Below, one piece after another: positions 27,258 through 36,923 of a stretch of 64,000 nucleotides of DNA. The notes below the pieces were generated by a model. It was given only the letters and a program-made list of their open reading frames with translations, had not been told where the DNA came from and did not search any database. The stretch lies in the NCBI GenBank assembly GCA_003249225.1, contig QKJQ01000018.1, positions 34,811 to 98,810 of the forward strand, in the 5' to 3' direction. The stretch comes from Clostridia bacterium (GTDB taxonomy: Bacteria; Bacillota; Clostridia; Lachnospirales; Lachnospiraceae). The translations under genes were made by a program, and so were the position numbers. Within the stretch, counting starts at the first letter, position 1, and each line of letters begins with the position of its first letter.

Positions 27258-28994
27258 ATGAAGAAAAAACTTATTACCACCATGTTAGTTCTTGCTATGG
27301 TCGCTGCCATGTTCACAGGCTGCGGAAACAACACCGGAAATTCGACCGATACCGGCAGCAGCGCTACTGCTGCACCAACTGGTACCAATGCGGGTACAAG
27401 CAGTGACACAACAGGAAGCACCGATGCTTCCACAGGAACGACCGATTCTACAGACAACACAGCAACAGGAGATACAACCGGCACGACTGATACAGCAAAT
27501 GCTGCTATGTATGGCGGCACACTGGTCGTTGGACAGACAGCTGAGCCGATCACATTGAATCCGGACGGAACCAATGACAACGGCAACCTTTTTATCATTA
27601 ACAATGTATTCAACAAGCTGTTAAAGATCAATAATCAGAGTGAAATACTTCCGGATCTTGCGCAGACATATGAAATCAGTGAAGACGGACTTACCTATAC
27701 CTTTCATCTGTATGAAAATGTAACCTTCCATGATGGGGTTGCCATGACATCGGATGATGTCATCTTTACCTTTGATGAAATCATTGCACAGGGCGGACGT
27801 GCAGCTGAAAAATTTAATACCAATATTGTATCGATTACAGCAACGGATGATTATACCGTAGTGTTCCAGCTTGAACAGCCGGATGCAAGCTTCTTAAGCA
27901 AAGTGGCATACGACGGATGTATGATCCTTCCAAGACACATCTACGAGGGAAAAGATTTCCTTAGCGCAGATGCACTCCAGGATCCGGTCGGCACAGGACC
28001 TTTTGTATGGTCTGACTGGACAAAGGGAAGCAGTATTACTTTGGTAAAAAATGAGAACTATTTTATGGGACCGGACGTTCCATACCTTGATAAAGTTCAG
28101 TTTACTTTCATCAGTGATGGTGATACAGCAGTTCAGGCTTTCCTTAATGGTGAGATCGATGTACTTGGCGGTATTACACCTACCGATACCAGCGTAATCT
28201 ATGACAATCCGGAAGTGGCAAAAGATGTTGTTATGTATGCATCACGTTTTCTTCTTGGCTTCAACATGAATGTTGCACCATTTGACAATCTTGAAGTAAG
28301 AAAAGCATTTGCCTATGCTATGAATGCGGATGAACTGATCAGTAAAGCAATCAAAGAACAGGGCTTAAAGACAAACACATACATCTCTCCTTTGTTCAAT
28401 TGGGCGGTAAATTATAACGAAGATGCAGCAACACTGTCCTATGACCAGGCAAAAGCCATTGAATGTCTTGAAAATGCGGGACTTACAAAGAATGCGGATG
28501 GCTATTATATGGACTTAACACTGGATACCTTCAACTATGCACCGTTTACAGATCTTGCTCTTGTATTCCAGTATGAAATGGCACAGGTAGGCATTAATGT
28601 TACGATCAATATGCTTGAGTGGGCAGCCTGGGATGAAAAAGTATGCCAGAATAAGGATTATACGATTACACTGACAAGCGCATACCAGGGACCGGATGTC
28701 AGCGCACTTGCGACGTCAATCGTTACAGATCAGTACAACAATTACTATGGTTATTCCAACAGTGAAGTTGACCAGTTAATGGCAGATGCTTTAACGGCAA
28801 AAACAATGGATGAACAGGCAGCAATCTATGGACGTGTTCAGGAGATTCTTGCAGCGGATATACCTTATGTACCATTCTCTGAATGGGTTGGATACTTTAC
28901 CTACAAAGCATATCTTATGGGAATGCCTTCTTCTTCCGACATAGTTGATTACTGCTCCAATGGTGAATATACCTACGTATACTTCACAGAATAA
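27258..28994 (+). CDS. oppA: Oligopeptide-binding lipoprotein, OppA/DppA type
   Basis: The extracellular substrate-binding subunit of the importer, 578 residues (solute-binding family 5). The signal peptide ends in a lipobox, FTGC, so Cys about 22 would be lipidated and anchor it to the membrane. A Thr/Ser/Gly-rich linker (about 23-75) follows. The folded domain starts at GGTLVVGQTAEPITLNPDG and contains the family stretch LAQTYEISEDGLTYTFHL...VTFHDG. It is the last gene of the transporter set, with a ribosome binding site AGAGAGGACG. A peptide ligand is likely but not proven. Confidence 0.92.
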   Translation: MKKKLITTMLVLAMVAAMFTGCGNNTGNSTDTGSSATAAPTGTNAGTSSDTTGSTDASTGTTDSTDNTATGDTTGTTDTANAAMYGGTLVVGQTAEPITLNPDGTNDNGNLFIINNVFNKLLKINNQSEILPDLAQTYEISEDGLTYTFHLYENVTFHDGVAMTSDDVIFTFDEIIAQGGRAAEKFNTNIVSITATDDYTVVFQLEQPDASFLSKVAYDGCMILPRHIYEGKDFLSADALQDPVGTGPFVWSDWTKGSSITLVKNENYFMGPDVPYLDKVQFTFISDGDTAVQAFLNGEIDVLGGITPTDTSVIYDNPEVAKDVVMYASRFLLGFNMNVAPFDNLEVRKAFAYAMNADELISKAIKEQGLKTNTYISPLFNWAVNYNEDAATLSYDQAKAIECLENAGLTKNADGYYMDLTLDTFNYAPFTDLALVFQYEMAQVGINVTINMLEWAAWDEKVCQNKDYTITLTSAYQGPDVSALATSIVTDQYNNYYGYSNSEVDQLMADALTAKTMDEQAAIYGRVQEILAADIPYVPFSEWVGYFTYKAYLMGMPSSSDIVDYCSNGEYTYVYFTE

Positions 28995-29042
28995 GGTAAC
29001 AGGACAAATTCAGGAAGTAAATAAATATTACAGGGAGCTTTT

Positions 29043-30431
29043 ATGAATATTGAAGAAATATTACAAAATGTTCCGGAGTATCAGGAGTTCTATACAGTAA
29101 ATGAACTGGATGAGGCTGCAATGAAAATTGCGGCCTCCTATCCAAAACAAGCTGCCTTAACCTCCATTGGAAGGTCCGGGAACGGACATGAGATCTTGCG
29201 TCTGACCATTGGAAAAGGATCGAAACACTGTATTTGCTTTGGTTGTCCGCACCCAAATGAACCAATCGGTGCCATGACAGTTATCACTCTGGCCGGTTTA
29301 TTGGCAGAAAATGAAGAGTTGCTGCAGGAAACAGGATTTACATGGCATTTGATTCCATGCATTGATCCGGATGCAACAAAGCTGAACGAAGGCTGGTTCA
29401 AGGGACCCTTCGATCTTCTTCATTATGCAAAAGAGTTCTATCGTCCGGAAGGAAAACGTCAGGTCGAATGGACATTCCCCTTTTCCTATAAGGGACATTC
29501 CTTTGCTTCACCGATGGAGGAGACAAAAGCGCTGATGCGTTTAATTGATGAGGTCAGACCGTCGTTTGTGTATTCACTTCATAACACAGGGTTTGGCGGT
29601 GCTTACTGGTATGTATCAGAGAATATTCCGGAACTAAATCAAAAGCTTGAAAAAGCTGCGGGACACCAGAATATTATGCTGAACCGCGGAGAGACTGAAT
29701 CTGCCTATATCAGGAAGCTGTCTGGTTCTGTACATAGTATGATGAGCATACTCGAGTACATTGATTATTCAGAAGCACATAATTATCCGGTCGATGAGCT
29801 TGGTGATGCCGGTACCTGCAGTGCAGATTATATTAATTCGGTGTGTAAATGTTTTACTATGATAGCAGAACTGCCGTATTTTATGGATGCCCGTATCCAG
29901 GATGAATCTCCTTCCGGGAAGAATCATGCGAAAATCGTGGACGAAGGATATCAGTGTCGCAGGCAGCATGCTGCATTTTTAAGAGATCAGCTGAGCCGTA
30001 TACAGACCAACGTATCAGAAGAAAACCCATTCGCGGGATGGCTTGCGATGGTGCTGAAGTTCTATGAGGGATTAGAATCTACAGCAGTAGAAAATTTACC
30101 AAACAATGAGGATAGAAAGCGATACGCAACAATCGCCGAAGAATTTGACAATGCAATACAGCAGCGCTTTTTTGAATGCCTGAATCTTGGCATGCTTTCC
30201 CGGTACTGCCGTTATGAGCTATCACAGGAGAGTATTCATGCTCTGGATGCTTTGGAATTATTCCGTGAAGTCATGTCGGTAGCAGACAGGGAATTACAAA
30301 AATGGTGCGAAACAATAGAAGCACAGAGTGAATACGAAGTGGTATCGATACGGCGGCTGGTTTCCGTGCAGGTTGAATCAGCACTCCTTGTCTGTGATAA
30401 CTGGGAGAAGATCGAGGATACTATGAAGTAG
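29043..30431 (+). CDS. M14-family zinc carboxypeptidase
   Basis: A cytoplasmic metallopeptidase of 462 residues with no signal peptide. The zinc-binding HxxE is visible as PHPNEP (His about 70, Glu about 73), the distal His as SLHNTGFGG (about 180-188), and the N-terminal GRSGNGHEILRLTIG is typical of M14 proteins. The C-terminal half (about 300-462) is helical and not part of the classical fold. It follows oppA by 48 bases on the same strand, so it probably trims imported peptides. Some relatives act on cell-wall peptides, so uptake of murein peptides is an alternative. Confidence 0.85.
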   Translation: MNIEEILQNVPEYQEFYTVNELDEAAMKIAASYPKQAALTSIGRSGNGHEILRLTIGKGSKHCICFGCPHPNEPIGAMTVITLAGLLAENEELLQETGFTWHLIPCIDPDATKLNEGWFKGPFDLLHYAKEFYRPEGKRQVEWTFPFSYKGHSFASPMEETKALMRLIDEVRPSFVYSLHNTGFGGAYWYVSENIPELNQKLEKAAGHQNIMLNRGETESAYIRKLSGSVHSMMSILEYIDYSEAHNYPVDELGDAGTCSADYINSVCKCFTMIAELPYFMDARIQDESPSGKNHAKIVDEGYQCRRQHAAFLRDQLSRIQTNVSEENPFAGWLAMVLKFYEGLESTAVENLPNNEDRKRYATIAEEFDNAIQQRFFECLNLGMLSRYCRYELSQESIHALDALELFREVMSVADRELQKWCETIEAQSEYEVVSIRRLVSVQVESALLVCDNWEKIEDTMK

Positions 30432-30459
30432 TTGTGATTTTTATAATTGGAGGAATGAT

Positions 30460-31269
30460 ATGAAGCTACGTTCATTTTGTATCAGCCAGAATGTCAGGTA
30501 TTTTGAAAAATTTGAGAACGACCCTATGTATCATAAGTTTTATGAACTGGAAAATCCAGAGCATGAAACCATTGTTGCCGTACCGGACGGCTGTATTGAT
30601 ATTCAGTTTTTCTGGAAGAAGAAGGAATGTCTTGTCGTTGTCTGTGGCAGTTATCTGCAGGGTGATATCTCACTTACCAGTGAGTATGACAGATGTTTTG
30701 GCGTCAAATTCAATCTGGGTGTTGTTCCAAAGATTTTCTCATCAAGAATACCGGACCTTGCAAATCATAGAATGGAACTGACAGACTTTCCTTTCACAGA
30801 GGATTTTTACAGCTGTCTGGATTCAAGGGATTCTTTTGAGATGAAAATTACTAAATTCAAGAATTGTTTTCAGAGGTTCGAACAACAGGAAACAGATAAT
30901 CTGACAAGCTACATTCTGCGGTCATTGAAAGCTCAGACGGGTGTCTGTTATATAACCGGACTGGTGAATGAGACAGGTTATGGTCATCGTCACACCAATA
31001 TCGTGTTCAAAAAGAACCTGGGACTTACCATTAAGAAATGCGCCTCTATACTGCGGGTACAGGAAGCACTTGAATGCATAGCAGGTGAGAGCAGATCCTG
31101 TCTATATGAACAGACCGCTCCATCGGGCTTGCAATGTGATTATGACAGGAAAAATTATCATGAACTTGGTTACTATGATCAATCGCATTATATACATGAG
31201 TTCAAAAAATTTACCCTTCACACACCAAATGACTGCGTGAAACAGGCAGACCGGATACGATTTGTCTGA
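30460..31269 (+). CDS. AraC-family transcriptional regulator
   Basis: A 269-residue regulator with an N-terminal DUF6597-like sensory domain (VPDGCIDIQFFW at about 42-53 is typical) and a C-terminal AraC DNA-binding domain (about 165-265). The second helix-turn-helix is clear (ELGYYDQSHYIHEFKKFTLHTP, read across residues 241-262). The stretch between the two helix-turn-helices has an unusual insertion rich in Cys, Ser and Arg. It follows the M14 gene by 28 bases with a TGGAGGAATG ribosome binding site, so it may regulate the peptide/aminotransferase cluster it lies in. Confidence 0.82.
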   Translation: MKLRSFCISQNVRYFEKFENDPMYHKFYELENPEHETIVAVPDGCIDIQFFWKKKECLVVVCGSYLQGDISLTSEYDRCFGVKFNLGVVPKIFSSRIPDLANHRMELTDFPFTEDFYSCLDSRDSFEMKITKFKNCFQRFEQQETDNLTSYILRSLKAQTGVCYITGLVNETGYGHRHTNIVFKKNLGLTIKKCASILRVQEALECIAGESRSCLYEQTAPSGLQCDYDRKNYHELGYYDQSHYIHEFKKFTLHTPNDCVKQADRIRFV

Positions 31270-31345
31270 ACGAAGTTTCGTTGTGAAGATACCCATGAAA
31301 AAAATAAGATTTGCAATTTATATAACAGAAAGGAATTGCAGCAGT

Positions 31346-32536
31346 ATGATATCTAAAAAAATGCTGGAAGCAGGCTCAAGAAAATCGATCATTCGTGTAA
31401 TCTATGATTTTGGAAAAGAGCGCGCAGCACAGATCGGTGCGGAAAATGTTTATGATTTTAGTTTGGGAAATCCCAGCGTTCCGGCACCTGAAATAGTTCA
31501 TCAGTCTATGAAAAAGATGATGGAAGAAGAGGACTCCGTGGAAATCCACGGCTATACACATTTACAGGGAGATATAAACGTTCGAAATAAAATAGCAGCG
31601 GATATAAACAAAAAACATGGAACAAGTCTAACCGGTGGAAACATCTATATGACGACCGGGGCAACCGCATCATTGCGTATCTGTTTCTCGGCCATCGCAA
31701 ATCCTGGAGACGAGTTTCTCGTGATTGCACCATTCTTTCCGGAATACAGAGTCGGCATTGAACAGGCGGGGGGAACAATGGTCGTTATACCGGCCAGAAC
31801 AACAGACTTCCAGATCGACTTTGAAGCACTTGAAAAAGCCATCAATCCGGCAACAAAAGCAGTCATCATCAATAGTCCGAATAATCCGTCCGGGGTTGTC
31901 TATACAAGAGAGACCATTGACCGTCTGACCGGTCTGTTAAAGAAGAAACAGGATGAATTAGGGCAGCCTATTTATCTGATATCCGATGAACCGTATCGGG
32001 AAATCCTGTTCTCAAAGATTGATATGCCGTACCTGCTTAATGAGTATGATAATACTATGGTTTGTTATTCCTACAGCAAGTCCTTGTCTATACCGGGAGA
32101 ACGAATCGGTTATATTGCATTTTCGCCAAAGCTGACAGATTATAATGAACTGTTTACAGCTGCCTGTGGATCTGCACGATATCTTGGTTTTGTCAATGCG
32201 CCAAGTATGTTCCAGAAGGTCGCGGCTGCATGCAACGGAGAGGTCGCAAACATTGAGATATACAGAAAGAACCGTGATCTGCTTTACGAAGCATTGATAT
32301 CCTATGGATACGAGTGTGTAAAACCAGAAGGAGCCTTTTACCTGTTCCCAAAAGCTATGGAGGAAGACGCATCTGCCTTTTGTGCGAAGGGAAGAGAATT
32401 CAACCTGCTTTTGCTTCCGAGCGATGATTTTGGCTGCAAAGGACATGTAAGGATTGCATACTGTGTGGATCCAATGGTAATAGAAAGATCCCTTCCAGCC
32501 TTTAAGAAACTGGCGGAATGCTATGGTCGGGGATAA
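31346..32536 (+). CDS. Class I/II pyridoxal-phosphate aminotransferase
   Basis: A fold-type I transaminase of 396 residues related to aspartate/aromatic aminotransferases. Motifs seen are DFSLGNPSVPAP near the start, GYTHLQGD, the INSPNNPSGVVYT loop, SDEPYREILF with the ring-nitrogen Asp, the Schiff-base Lys in SYSKSLSIPGERIGY, and the substrate carboxylate Arg in GHVRIAYC. I chose the ATG at 31346, preceded by AGAAAGGA, because the 28-residue extension of the longer frame has no ribosome binding site. With the downstream dehydrogenase it could take amino acids to 2-oxo and then D-2-hydroxy acids. Confidence 0.88.
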   Translation: MISKKMLEAGSRKSIIRVIYDFGKERAAQIGAENVYDFSLGNPSVPAPEIVHQSMKKMMEEEDSVEIHGYTHLQGDINVRNKIAADINKKHGTSLTGGNIYMTTGATASLRICFSAIANPGDEFLVIAPFFPEYRVGIEQAGGTMVVIPARTTDFQIDFEALEKAINPATKAVIINSPNNPSGVVYTRETIDRLTGLLKKKQDELGQPIYLISDEPYREILFSKIDMPYLLNEYDNTMVCYSYSKSLSIPGERIGYIAFSPKLTDYNELFTAACGSARYLGFVNAPSMFQKVAAACNGEVANIEIYRKNRDLLYEALISYGYECVKPEGAFYLFPKAMEEDASAFCAKGREFNLLLLPSDDFGCKGHVRIAYCVDPMVIERSLPAFKKLAECYGRG

Positions 32537-32641
32537 CAAATAAGAAGTAGCATAGTTTCGTCAGTAGCAAGGATGATTTACTGAAAATACATGTGCCGCC
32601 AGTCTGTTACGGCAATCAATGCGGCGAAGAAAGAGGTTTGT

Positions 32642-33025
32642 ATGGATAAAAAAGAGGAATGCGTCGGATGCAGTATTACACAGGAACAAAAGGACAGTTT
32701 CGTTGAACTGTACAAGGAACTAAGAGAACTGACACAGCCTGACAAGATCGCACCTTGTCCATGTCCTGCGGTTCGCTGTGAATTCCATGGACGATGTATG
32801 GAATGTGTTATGATTCACAGAACCTACAAAGAACATGTACCGGCATGTATGCGTCCGATTTTGCTGGACAAAGTAAAGGCACTGGCAGAAGCAGTGGAAT
32901 GTTCCCTGGTCGACTGGGGGGTATCACCAAAAGAAAAGTGGGATTACCTTCGTGAGACCTGTCCGCCGGATCCATTTACTACACCAAGCTGCTCAAAGAT
33001 CAACCGTCCGGCTGAGGAGAAATAG
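32642..33025 (+). CDS. Small Cys-rich protein, possible metal-binding
   Basis: A 127-residue cytoplasmic protein with about a dozen Cys. An N-terminal CVGC pair (about residues 7-10) is followed by a dense cluster, CPCPAVRCEFHGRCMEC, and later ACMRPI and a C-terminal CPPD and PSCS. Such spacing suggests zinc or iron-sulfur binding. No catalytic motif is visible and I do not recognise a named family. I chose the ATG at 32642 with AAGAGGTTTG upstream. It sits between an aminotransferase and a hydroxyacid dehydrogenase on the same strand and ends at a strong terminator. Confidence 0.65.
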   Translation: MDKKEECVGCSITQEQKDSFVELYKELRELTQPDKIAPCPCPAVRCEFHGRCMECVMIHRTYKEHVPACMRPILLDKVKALAEAVECSLVDWGVSPKEKWDYLRETCPPDPFTTPSCSKINRPAEEK

Positions 33026-33048
33026 CTGTTTGACAAGTTGCCTTATAA

Positions 33049-33124
33049 GTAAACTTCTTTTGTACCGTTCGTTTCTTATGCGAGAAACAGACTGCATTCG
33101 AAAGAAGTTTACTTTCATTTTTGC
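33049..33124 (+). terminator. Nested-hairpin terminator
   Basis: GTAAACTTCTTT (33049-33060) pairs with AAAGAAGTTTAC (33101-33112), and a second stem, GTTTCT/AGAAAC (33071-33088), lies inside. A T-rich run follows. It separates the Cys-rich gene from the dehydrogenase. Confidence 0.65.
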
Positions 33125-33152
33125 ATATAGAATTAGGAGGAAGCAGATTCGT

Positions 33153-34130
33153 ATGAAAATCGTTGTATATAATTATATGCCCAAGAAGGAAAGCTTCGAC
33201 TGGCTGATGGAAAAATACCCTGCAAAGCTCGTGCTTCTGGAAGAACAGCCTTCGCTGGAAAATGCCTGGATGGCAGAAGGCGCAGATGCCCTTAGTATTG
33301 TGACAAGACCGATGCCGGGTGAACTGATTGCCGAATTCAAGCGTCTTGGTGTTAAATTCATATCGACCAGAACAATCGGGTTTGATCACATTGACTTGGA
33401 AGCGGCAAAAAAAATCGGGATGGGTATTGGGAATGTCAATTATTCACCTTACAGTGTCGCTGAGTTTGCCATGATGCTGATCCTTATGTCTCTTCGTAAA
33501 ACAAAGCTCATGTTAGACCGTTATGCAGTTCAGGATTATACAACAGATGGTGTTCAGGGAAGAGAGCTTCACAACCAGACCATAGGTATCATCGGTACCG
33601 GACGAATTGGTGCGACACTGATAAAGTTATTGTCCGGCAGTGGCTGTAAAATCCTTGCGAACAGTGAATTTGAATCGGAGGATGTAAAAAAGTATGCAGA
33701 ATATGTATCACTAGATACGCTGATCGAACAAAGCGATGTTATCTCCATTCATATTCCAGCCACCAAAGAGAATGAGCACCTGATTAATGCAGAAAGAATC
33801 AGCCGGATGAAGGATGGTGTAATTCTGATTAATACGGCCAGAAGTCCGCTTATCTGTACAAAAGCACTGATAGAAGGTCTGGAAAGCGGCAAGATAGGAG
33901 CTGCCGGACTCGATGTTGTGGACGGCGAAGATACTGTGTATTTTTCTGAAAAGAAAGGGGTTCCGATAGCGAATCGGGAGCTTGCCATCTTACGTTCCTT
34001 TCCGAATGTCATTATGACACCGCATTTTGCCTTCTATACCGATCAGGCAGTCGCAGATATGGCAGAAAACTCCATCAGAAGCTGTATTCTGGAATTGGAA
34101 GGCAAAGAAAATCCCTGGAAACTGGTCTGA
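33153..34130 (+). CDS. D-2-hydroxyacid dehydrogenase (D-lactate dehydrogenase/VanH-like)
   Basis: An NAD-dependent enzyme that reduces 2-oxoacids to D-2-hydroxyacids, 325 residues. The N-terminus starts as in D-lactate dehydrogenases (MKIVVYNYMPKK). The NAD motif is IGIIGTGRIGATL, the catalytic Arg lies in NTARSPLI (usual NTARG, one residue changed), the Glu follows in LDVVDGEDTVY, and the His is in TPHFAFYT. Tyr/Phe around the substrate pocket favours D-lactate or an aromatic/branched hydroxyacid. The ATG at 33153 has TAGGAGGAAG upstream. A longer in-frame reading from 32952 overlaps the previous gene and is rejected. Confidence 0.88.
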   Translation: MKIVVYNYMPKKESFDWLMEKYPAKLVLLEEQPSLENAWMAEGADALSIVTRPMPGELIAEFKRLGVKFISTRTIGFDHIDLEAAKKIGMGIGNVNYSPYSVAEFAMMLILMSLRKTKLMLDRYAVQDYTTDGVQGRELHNQTIGIIGTGRIGATLIKLLSGSGCKILANSEFESEDVKKYAEYVSLDTLIEQSDVISIHIPATKENEHLINAERISRMKDGVILINTARSPLICTKALIEGLESGKIGAAGLDVVDGEDTVYFSEKKGVPIANRELAILRSFPNVIMTPHFAFYTDQAVADMAENSIRSCILELEGKENPWKLV

Positions 34131-34194
34131 ATCTTCTAAAAAACACAGGAGCTTGAATTTTCTGTAACATAGTTGAAAGAAAGAAAAGAAAATA

Positions 34195-34222
34195 TTGACA
34201 ATAGTTCCATAAATGATACTAT
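34195..34222 (+). promoter_or_regulatory. Sigma-A promoter of the small lipoprotein gene
   Basis: TTGACA (34195-34200), 16 bases, TACTAT (34217-34222). The remaining 150 bases to the ATG form a long leader in which I see no clear structure. Confidence 0.5.
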
Positions 34223-34370
34223 TCTCTTGTATGCTGAAAAGCTTGTTACGGGAAAGCAAGTGCTGCCAGGTAATGTACAGATTTGTAAAATGCAGATTAG
34301 TAAGTACGAACAAGCAGGGTACACAGTAAAATACAAACGAATAAGCAAGAAGGAGTAGAGAGATAGTATT

Positions 34371-34955
34371 ATGCGAAAAACAGCTGTTTTGGTTACTGCA
34401 TTTATTCTTGTGCTAATGATTTCTGGATGCGGGGGACTTTCCGACATTTTGTCTGCACAAATTGAGAAAAGCGAAGAGTCGCTCAATGGTGAAGAAACAA
34501 ACAATAGTGAGGAAGCCTCCAGCAGTTCAGAAACAGATGCTTCGAATGAGGAGGAACTGGTAAAGGTTACATTGGGTCAGCACAGCGGGAGCTATAGTGC
34601 ATCCGATGAGTATGAAAGGTGCAGTTTGGAAGTTACAGTGATTGAGGGTGCCATTGATGTTAATCTAATCTGTAGAAAAGGACAGGAGAATTGGGCTTCC
34701 GGTGCAATCGATGGCGATACATTTTCTGCTGGTATAACTGGGTATGATGAATATCAAAGAACCGGTAATGCAGATGACTTGCTTTCTGGCTGGATTGATG
34801 TTACCTTCCATGACTCGTCAGCTACAGTGACCGTAAAATGGGTCACAGATAATGAAGCGAATACCTATGAAATGGAACAGGTGAGCGATGATACCGGTAA
34901 AACAATCGAAATTACAAATGAGATCTATGAACAGTATCAGGGTTATCTGAAATAG
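34371..34955 (+). CDS. Small lipoprotein of unknown function
   Basis: A 194-residue exported protein. The signal peptide (about residues 1-21) ends in the lipobox ISGC, so it is predicted to be lipid-anchored. A Glu/Ser-rich linker (about 30-65) follows, then a beta-rich domain of about 125 residues (VKVTLGQHSGSYSASDEYER...). I do not recognise the family. It has its own promoter and its own terminator, so it is expressed alone. Confidence 0.65.
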   Translation: MRKTAVLVTAFILVLMISGCGGLSDILSAQIEKSEESLNGEETNNSEEASSSSETDASNEEELVKVTLGQHSGSYSASDEYERCSLEVTVIEGAIDVNLICRKGQENWASGAIDGDTFSAGITGYDEYQRTGNADDLLSGWIDVTFHDSSATVTVKWVTDNEANTYEMEQVSDDTGKTIEITNEIYEQYQGYLK

Positions 34956-35054
34956 TACAGTTAAAATAGAAAAGGTTGAAGAATACAACTTGATCCTGAA
35001 CAAAAAAACATGACCGTTGAGCTGAACAACAGGCAGCATGGGGACTAAGAAAGC

Positions 35055-35102
35055 AAGAAGCTGCCGCAGTACTGAGAAATGTACTGCGGCAGCTTCTTTT
35101 AT
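35055..35102. terminator. Bidirectional intrinsic terminator
   Basis: AAGAAGCTGCCGCAGTAC (35055-35072) and GTACTGCGGCAGCTTCTT (35081-35098) make an 18-base G/C-rich stem with an 8-base loop, followed by T residues on the plus strand. It lies between convergent genes. Confidence 0.9.
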
Positions 35103-35189
35103 GCCGAGATTATAAGTTTCATTCGTATACAAAAGTATAGAGTATTCAGATAATGGCGGTCAGGAAAAATGCTGACGGTCAATTTGTTA

Positions 35190-36923
35190 TTAACGGGTTG
35201 CTGTACCGGTGCGGACTTCTCCGGTCTCTGCATTTGTCATGGTATATTCAATACTGTTGTAACTCTCTGACAGGGTAATCTGAACTGAATATTCTTCATA
35301 ATTTCCTGCTGTATTATATGCAGTCAGGGCAATCCTTCCCTCATCATTCTGATAGGTCGAGAAGGAGCTCGAAGCATAGGTGGTATCAGCTTCATCACTG
35401 CTGCCGATTTCAAGCAATAATCTGTCACCATCAAGTTTACTGATGTTGATCAGCATTGAATTATCGCCATCTGTAAAACTGCCGGCCCAAAGATTTGGAA
35501 GCAAGAAGTCTTGTTCAACAGCAGTCAAAGAAGTAAGTTCGTTCGTTGGTTCAACATCAAAGAATAATAATACATAACCGCTTCTTTGTATGAAATCTGT
35601 TGTGGTGGAGGATACCTCACCAAAATCAGAGCCTGTATATCCAATTATATACGTTGGGAATGCATCAATTCCGGTTCCGTTGATGGTATAGCCATCCTCC
35701 TGAGTACTGGTAACGGATCCAAAGTTTTCAAAAATGCTTCGGTCGGAATAGATGCAGCCTGCTTCGGCACCAGGGTTTCCGGTCAGCGTAATCTGTCCAT
35801 AGTTTTGAAAATGAATTTTTATCAGGTTCATGGCTGCCGCACCATTGGAAGCTAAATTCATACTGCCGGCATTGATGAACGGATAGGATTTATTTGCAGT
35901 CAGCTCTGAAGTAAAATCAAGAGATCCGCTTTTTACCGTGATTTCACCAAGGTTTACAGCGTAGGGTGAATTGCTGCCAAGTGAATTGATGTTCTGTCCA
36001 TACGCTTCACTGTCATAATCAATGGTCTCGCTGGTAATCAGCGGGGTGTACGTGATGCTGCCTTCCATTGTAATGGAGCCTGATGATCCGTTGAAGAGAT
36101 TGCCGGTAATGTAGATCAGTGTGTTGTCGGCAGTATCCGCTGATACGATTCCTTCTATGCTTCCTGCGTTGAAGAGATCAGCAGCCCCAAAATAACCATT
36201 TTCAATACGTAAGCTGCCGCCATTTTCAATGTAGAATCCATCCTGGCAGAATACATGGGCATTTTCTTCAATGATCAATGAACCACCATTCTGAATCAAG
36301 ATTTCTCCCATAGTTATACCATCGGAGGCAACAAGCAGGGAGTTGCTTGCGAGTGTCAGGGTAACACCATCAGGAATAACAAGGATTCCTCCGTTCATCA
36401 TATAGCTTGGAGTTCTGTCAAAGGTACCATCCGCAGTTAAAATAGCATCTCCGGTAATGACTATATCAGAAGTAATTGTAAGAATCGTGACGATGGCACC
36501 ATTGCTGTCTGCGTAGTCGGAGGCACTCTTCTCCATGGCAAGATCAAGCTGTTCGAGCTCAGAAACTTCAATATATTCATAGGTCACATCACCAAGATCA
36601 GCCTCCATAGGTAATTTTTCCGGAGAATAGACCCCAAGATCAAGTTCAGAAAGAAAGTCAAGATCAAGTTCTGAGCGCAGTGTTATGTTATTGATATTTT
36701 GGTTCAATAATGTCAGATCTGCTACGGTCAAAACATCAGAATAAGAACCCTGAGCACTCAGTGATCCTGTACTGTTTAACTCAGCATCGACACTGGCGTT
36801 ATAACTTTCATCCTGGTCTAAAACATTATTGCTGTTAGTTGTATTGCTGGTTTCCTTGCCACAGGCGGTAAGGCTTAAAGCCCCCAAAAGCATTATACAT
36901 AAGATTATTAATTTTGATTTCAT
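35190..36923 (-). CDS. Lipoprotein with beta-helix-like repeats
   Basis: A 577-residue lipoprotein. The signal peptide ends in the lipobox LTAC, with a low-complexity Asn/Ser linker behind. Residues about 140-400 carry irregular repeats of short strands with Asn/Gly turns (GGSLIIEENAHVFCQDGFYIENGGSLRI, in pieces), the pattern of right-handed beta-helix proteins; the C-terminal 120 residues look like a separate beta domain. No catalytic residues of a lyase are evident, so binding or structural use at the surface is likelier than catalysis. It lies downstream of the Cthe_2159-type gene on the same strand and may be co-transcribed. Confidence 0.65.
   Translation of the reverse strand: MKSKLIILCIMLLGALSLTACGKETSNTTNSNNVLDQDESYNASVDAELNSTGSLSAQGSYSDVLTVADLTLLNQNINNITLRSELDLDFLSELDLGVYSPEKLPMEADLGDVTYEYIEVSELEQLDLAMEKSASDYADSNGAIVTILTITSDIVITGDAILTADGTFDRTPSYMMNGGILVIPDGVTLTLASNSLLVASDGITMGEILIQNGGSLIIEENAHVFCQDGFYIENGGSLRIENGYFGAADLFNAGSIEGIVSADTADNTLIYITGNLFNGSSGSITMEGSITYTPLITSETIDYDSEAYGQNINSLGSNSPYAVNLGEITVKSGSLDFTSELTANKSYPFINAGSMNLASNGAAAMNLIKIHFQNYGQITLTGNPGAEAGCIYSDRSIFENFGSVTSTQEDGYTINGTGIDAFPTYIIGYTGSDFGEVSSTTTDFIQRSGYVLLFFDVEPTNELTSLTAVEQDFLLPNLWAGSFTDGDNSMLINISKLDGDRLLLEIGSSDEADTTYASSSFSTYQNDEGRIALTAYNTAGNYEEYSVQITLSESYNSIEYTMTNAETGEVRTGTATR

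Noticed and set aside
34173..34358. 61-codon ORF before the small lipoprotein gene
   Set aside because: No ribosome binding site, starts upstream of the lipoprotein promoter, and the composition is not protein-like.
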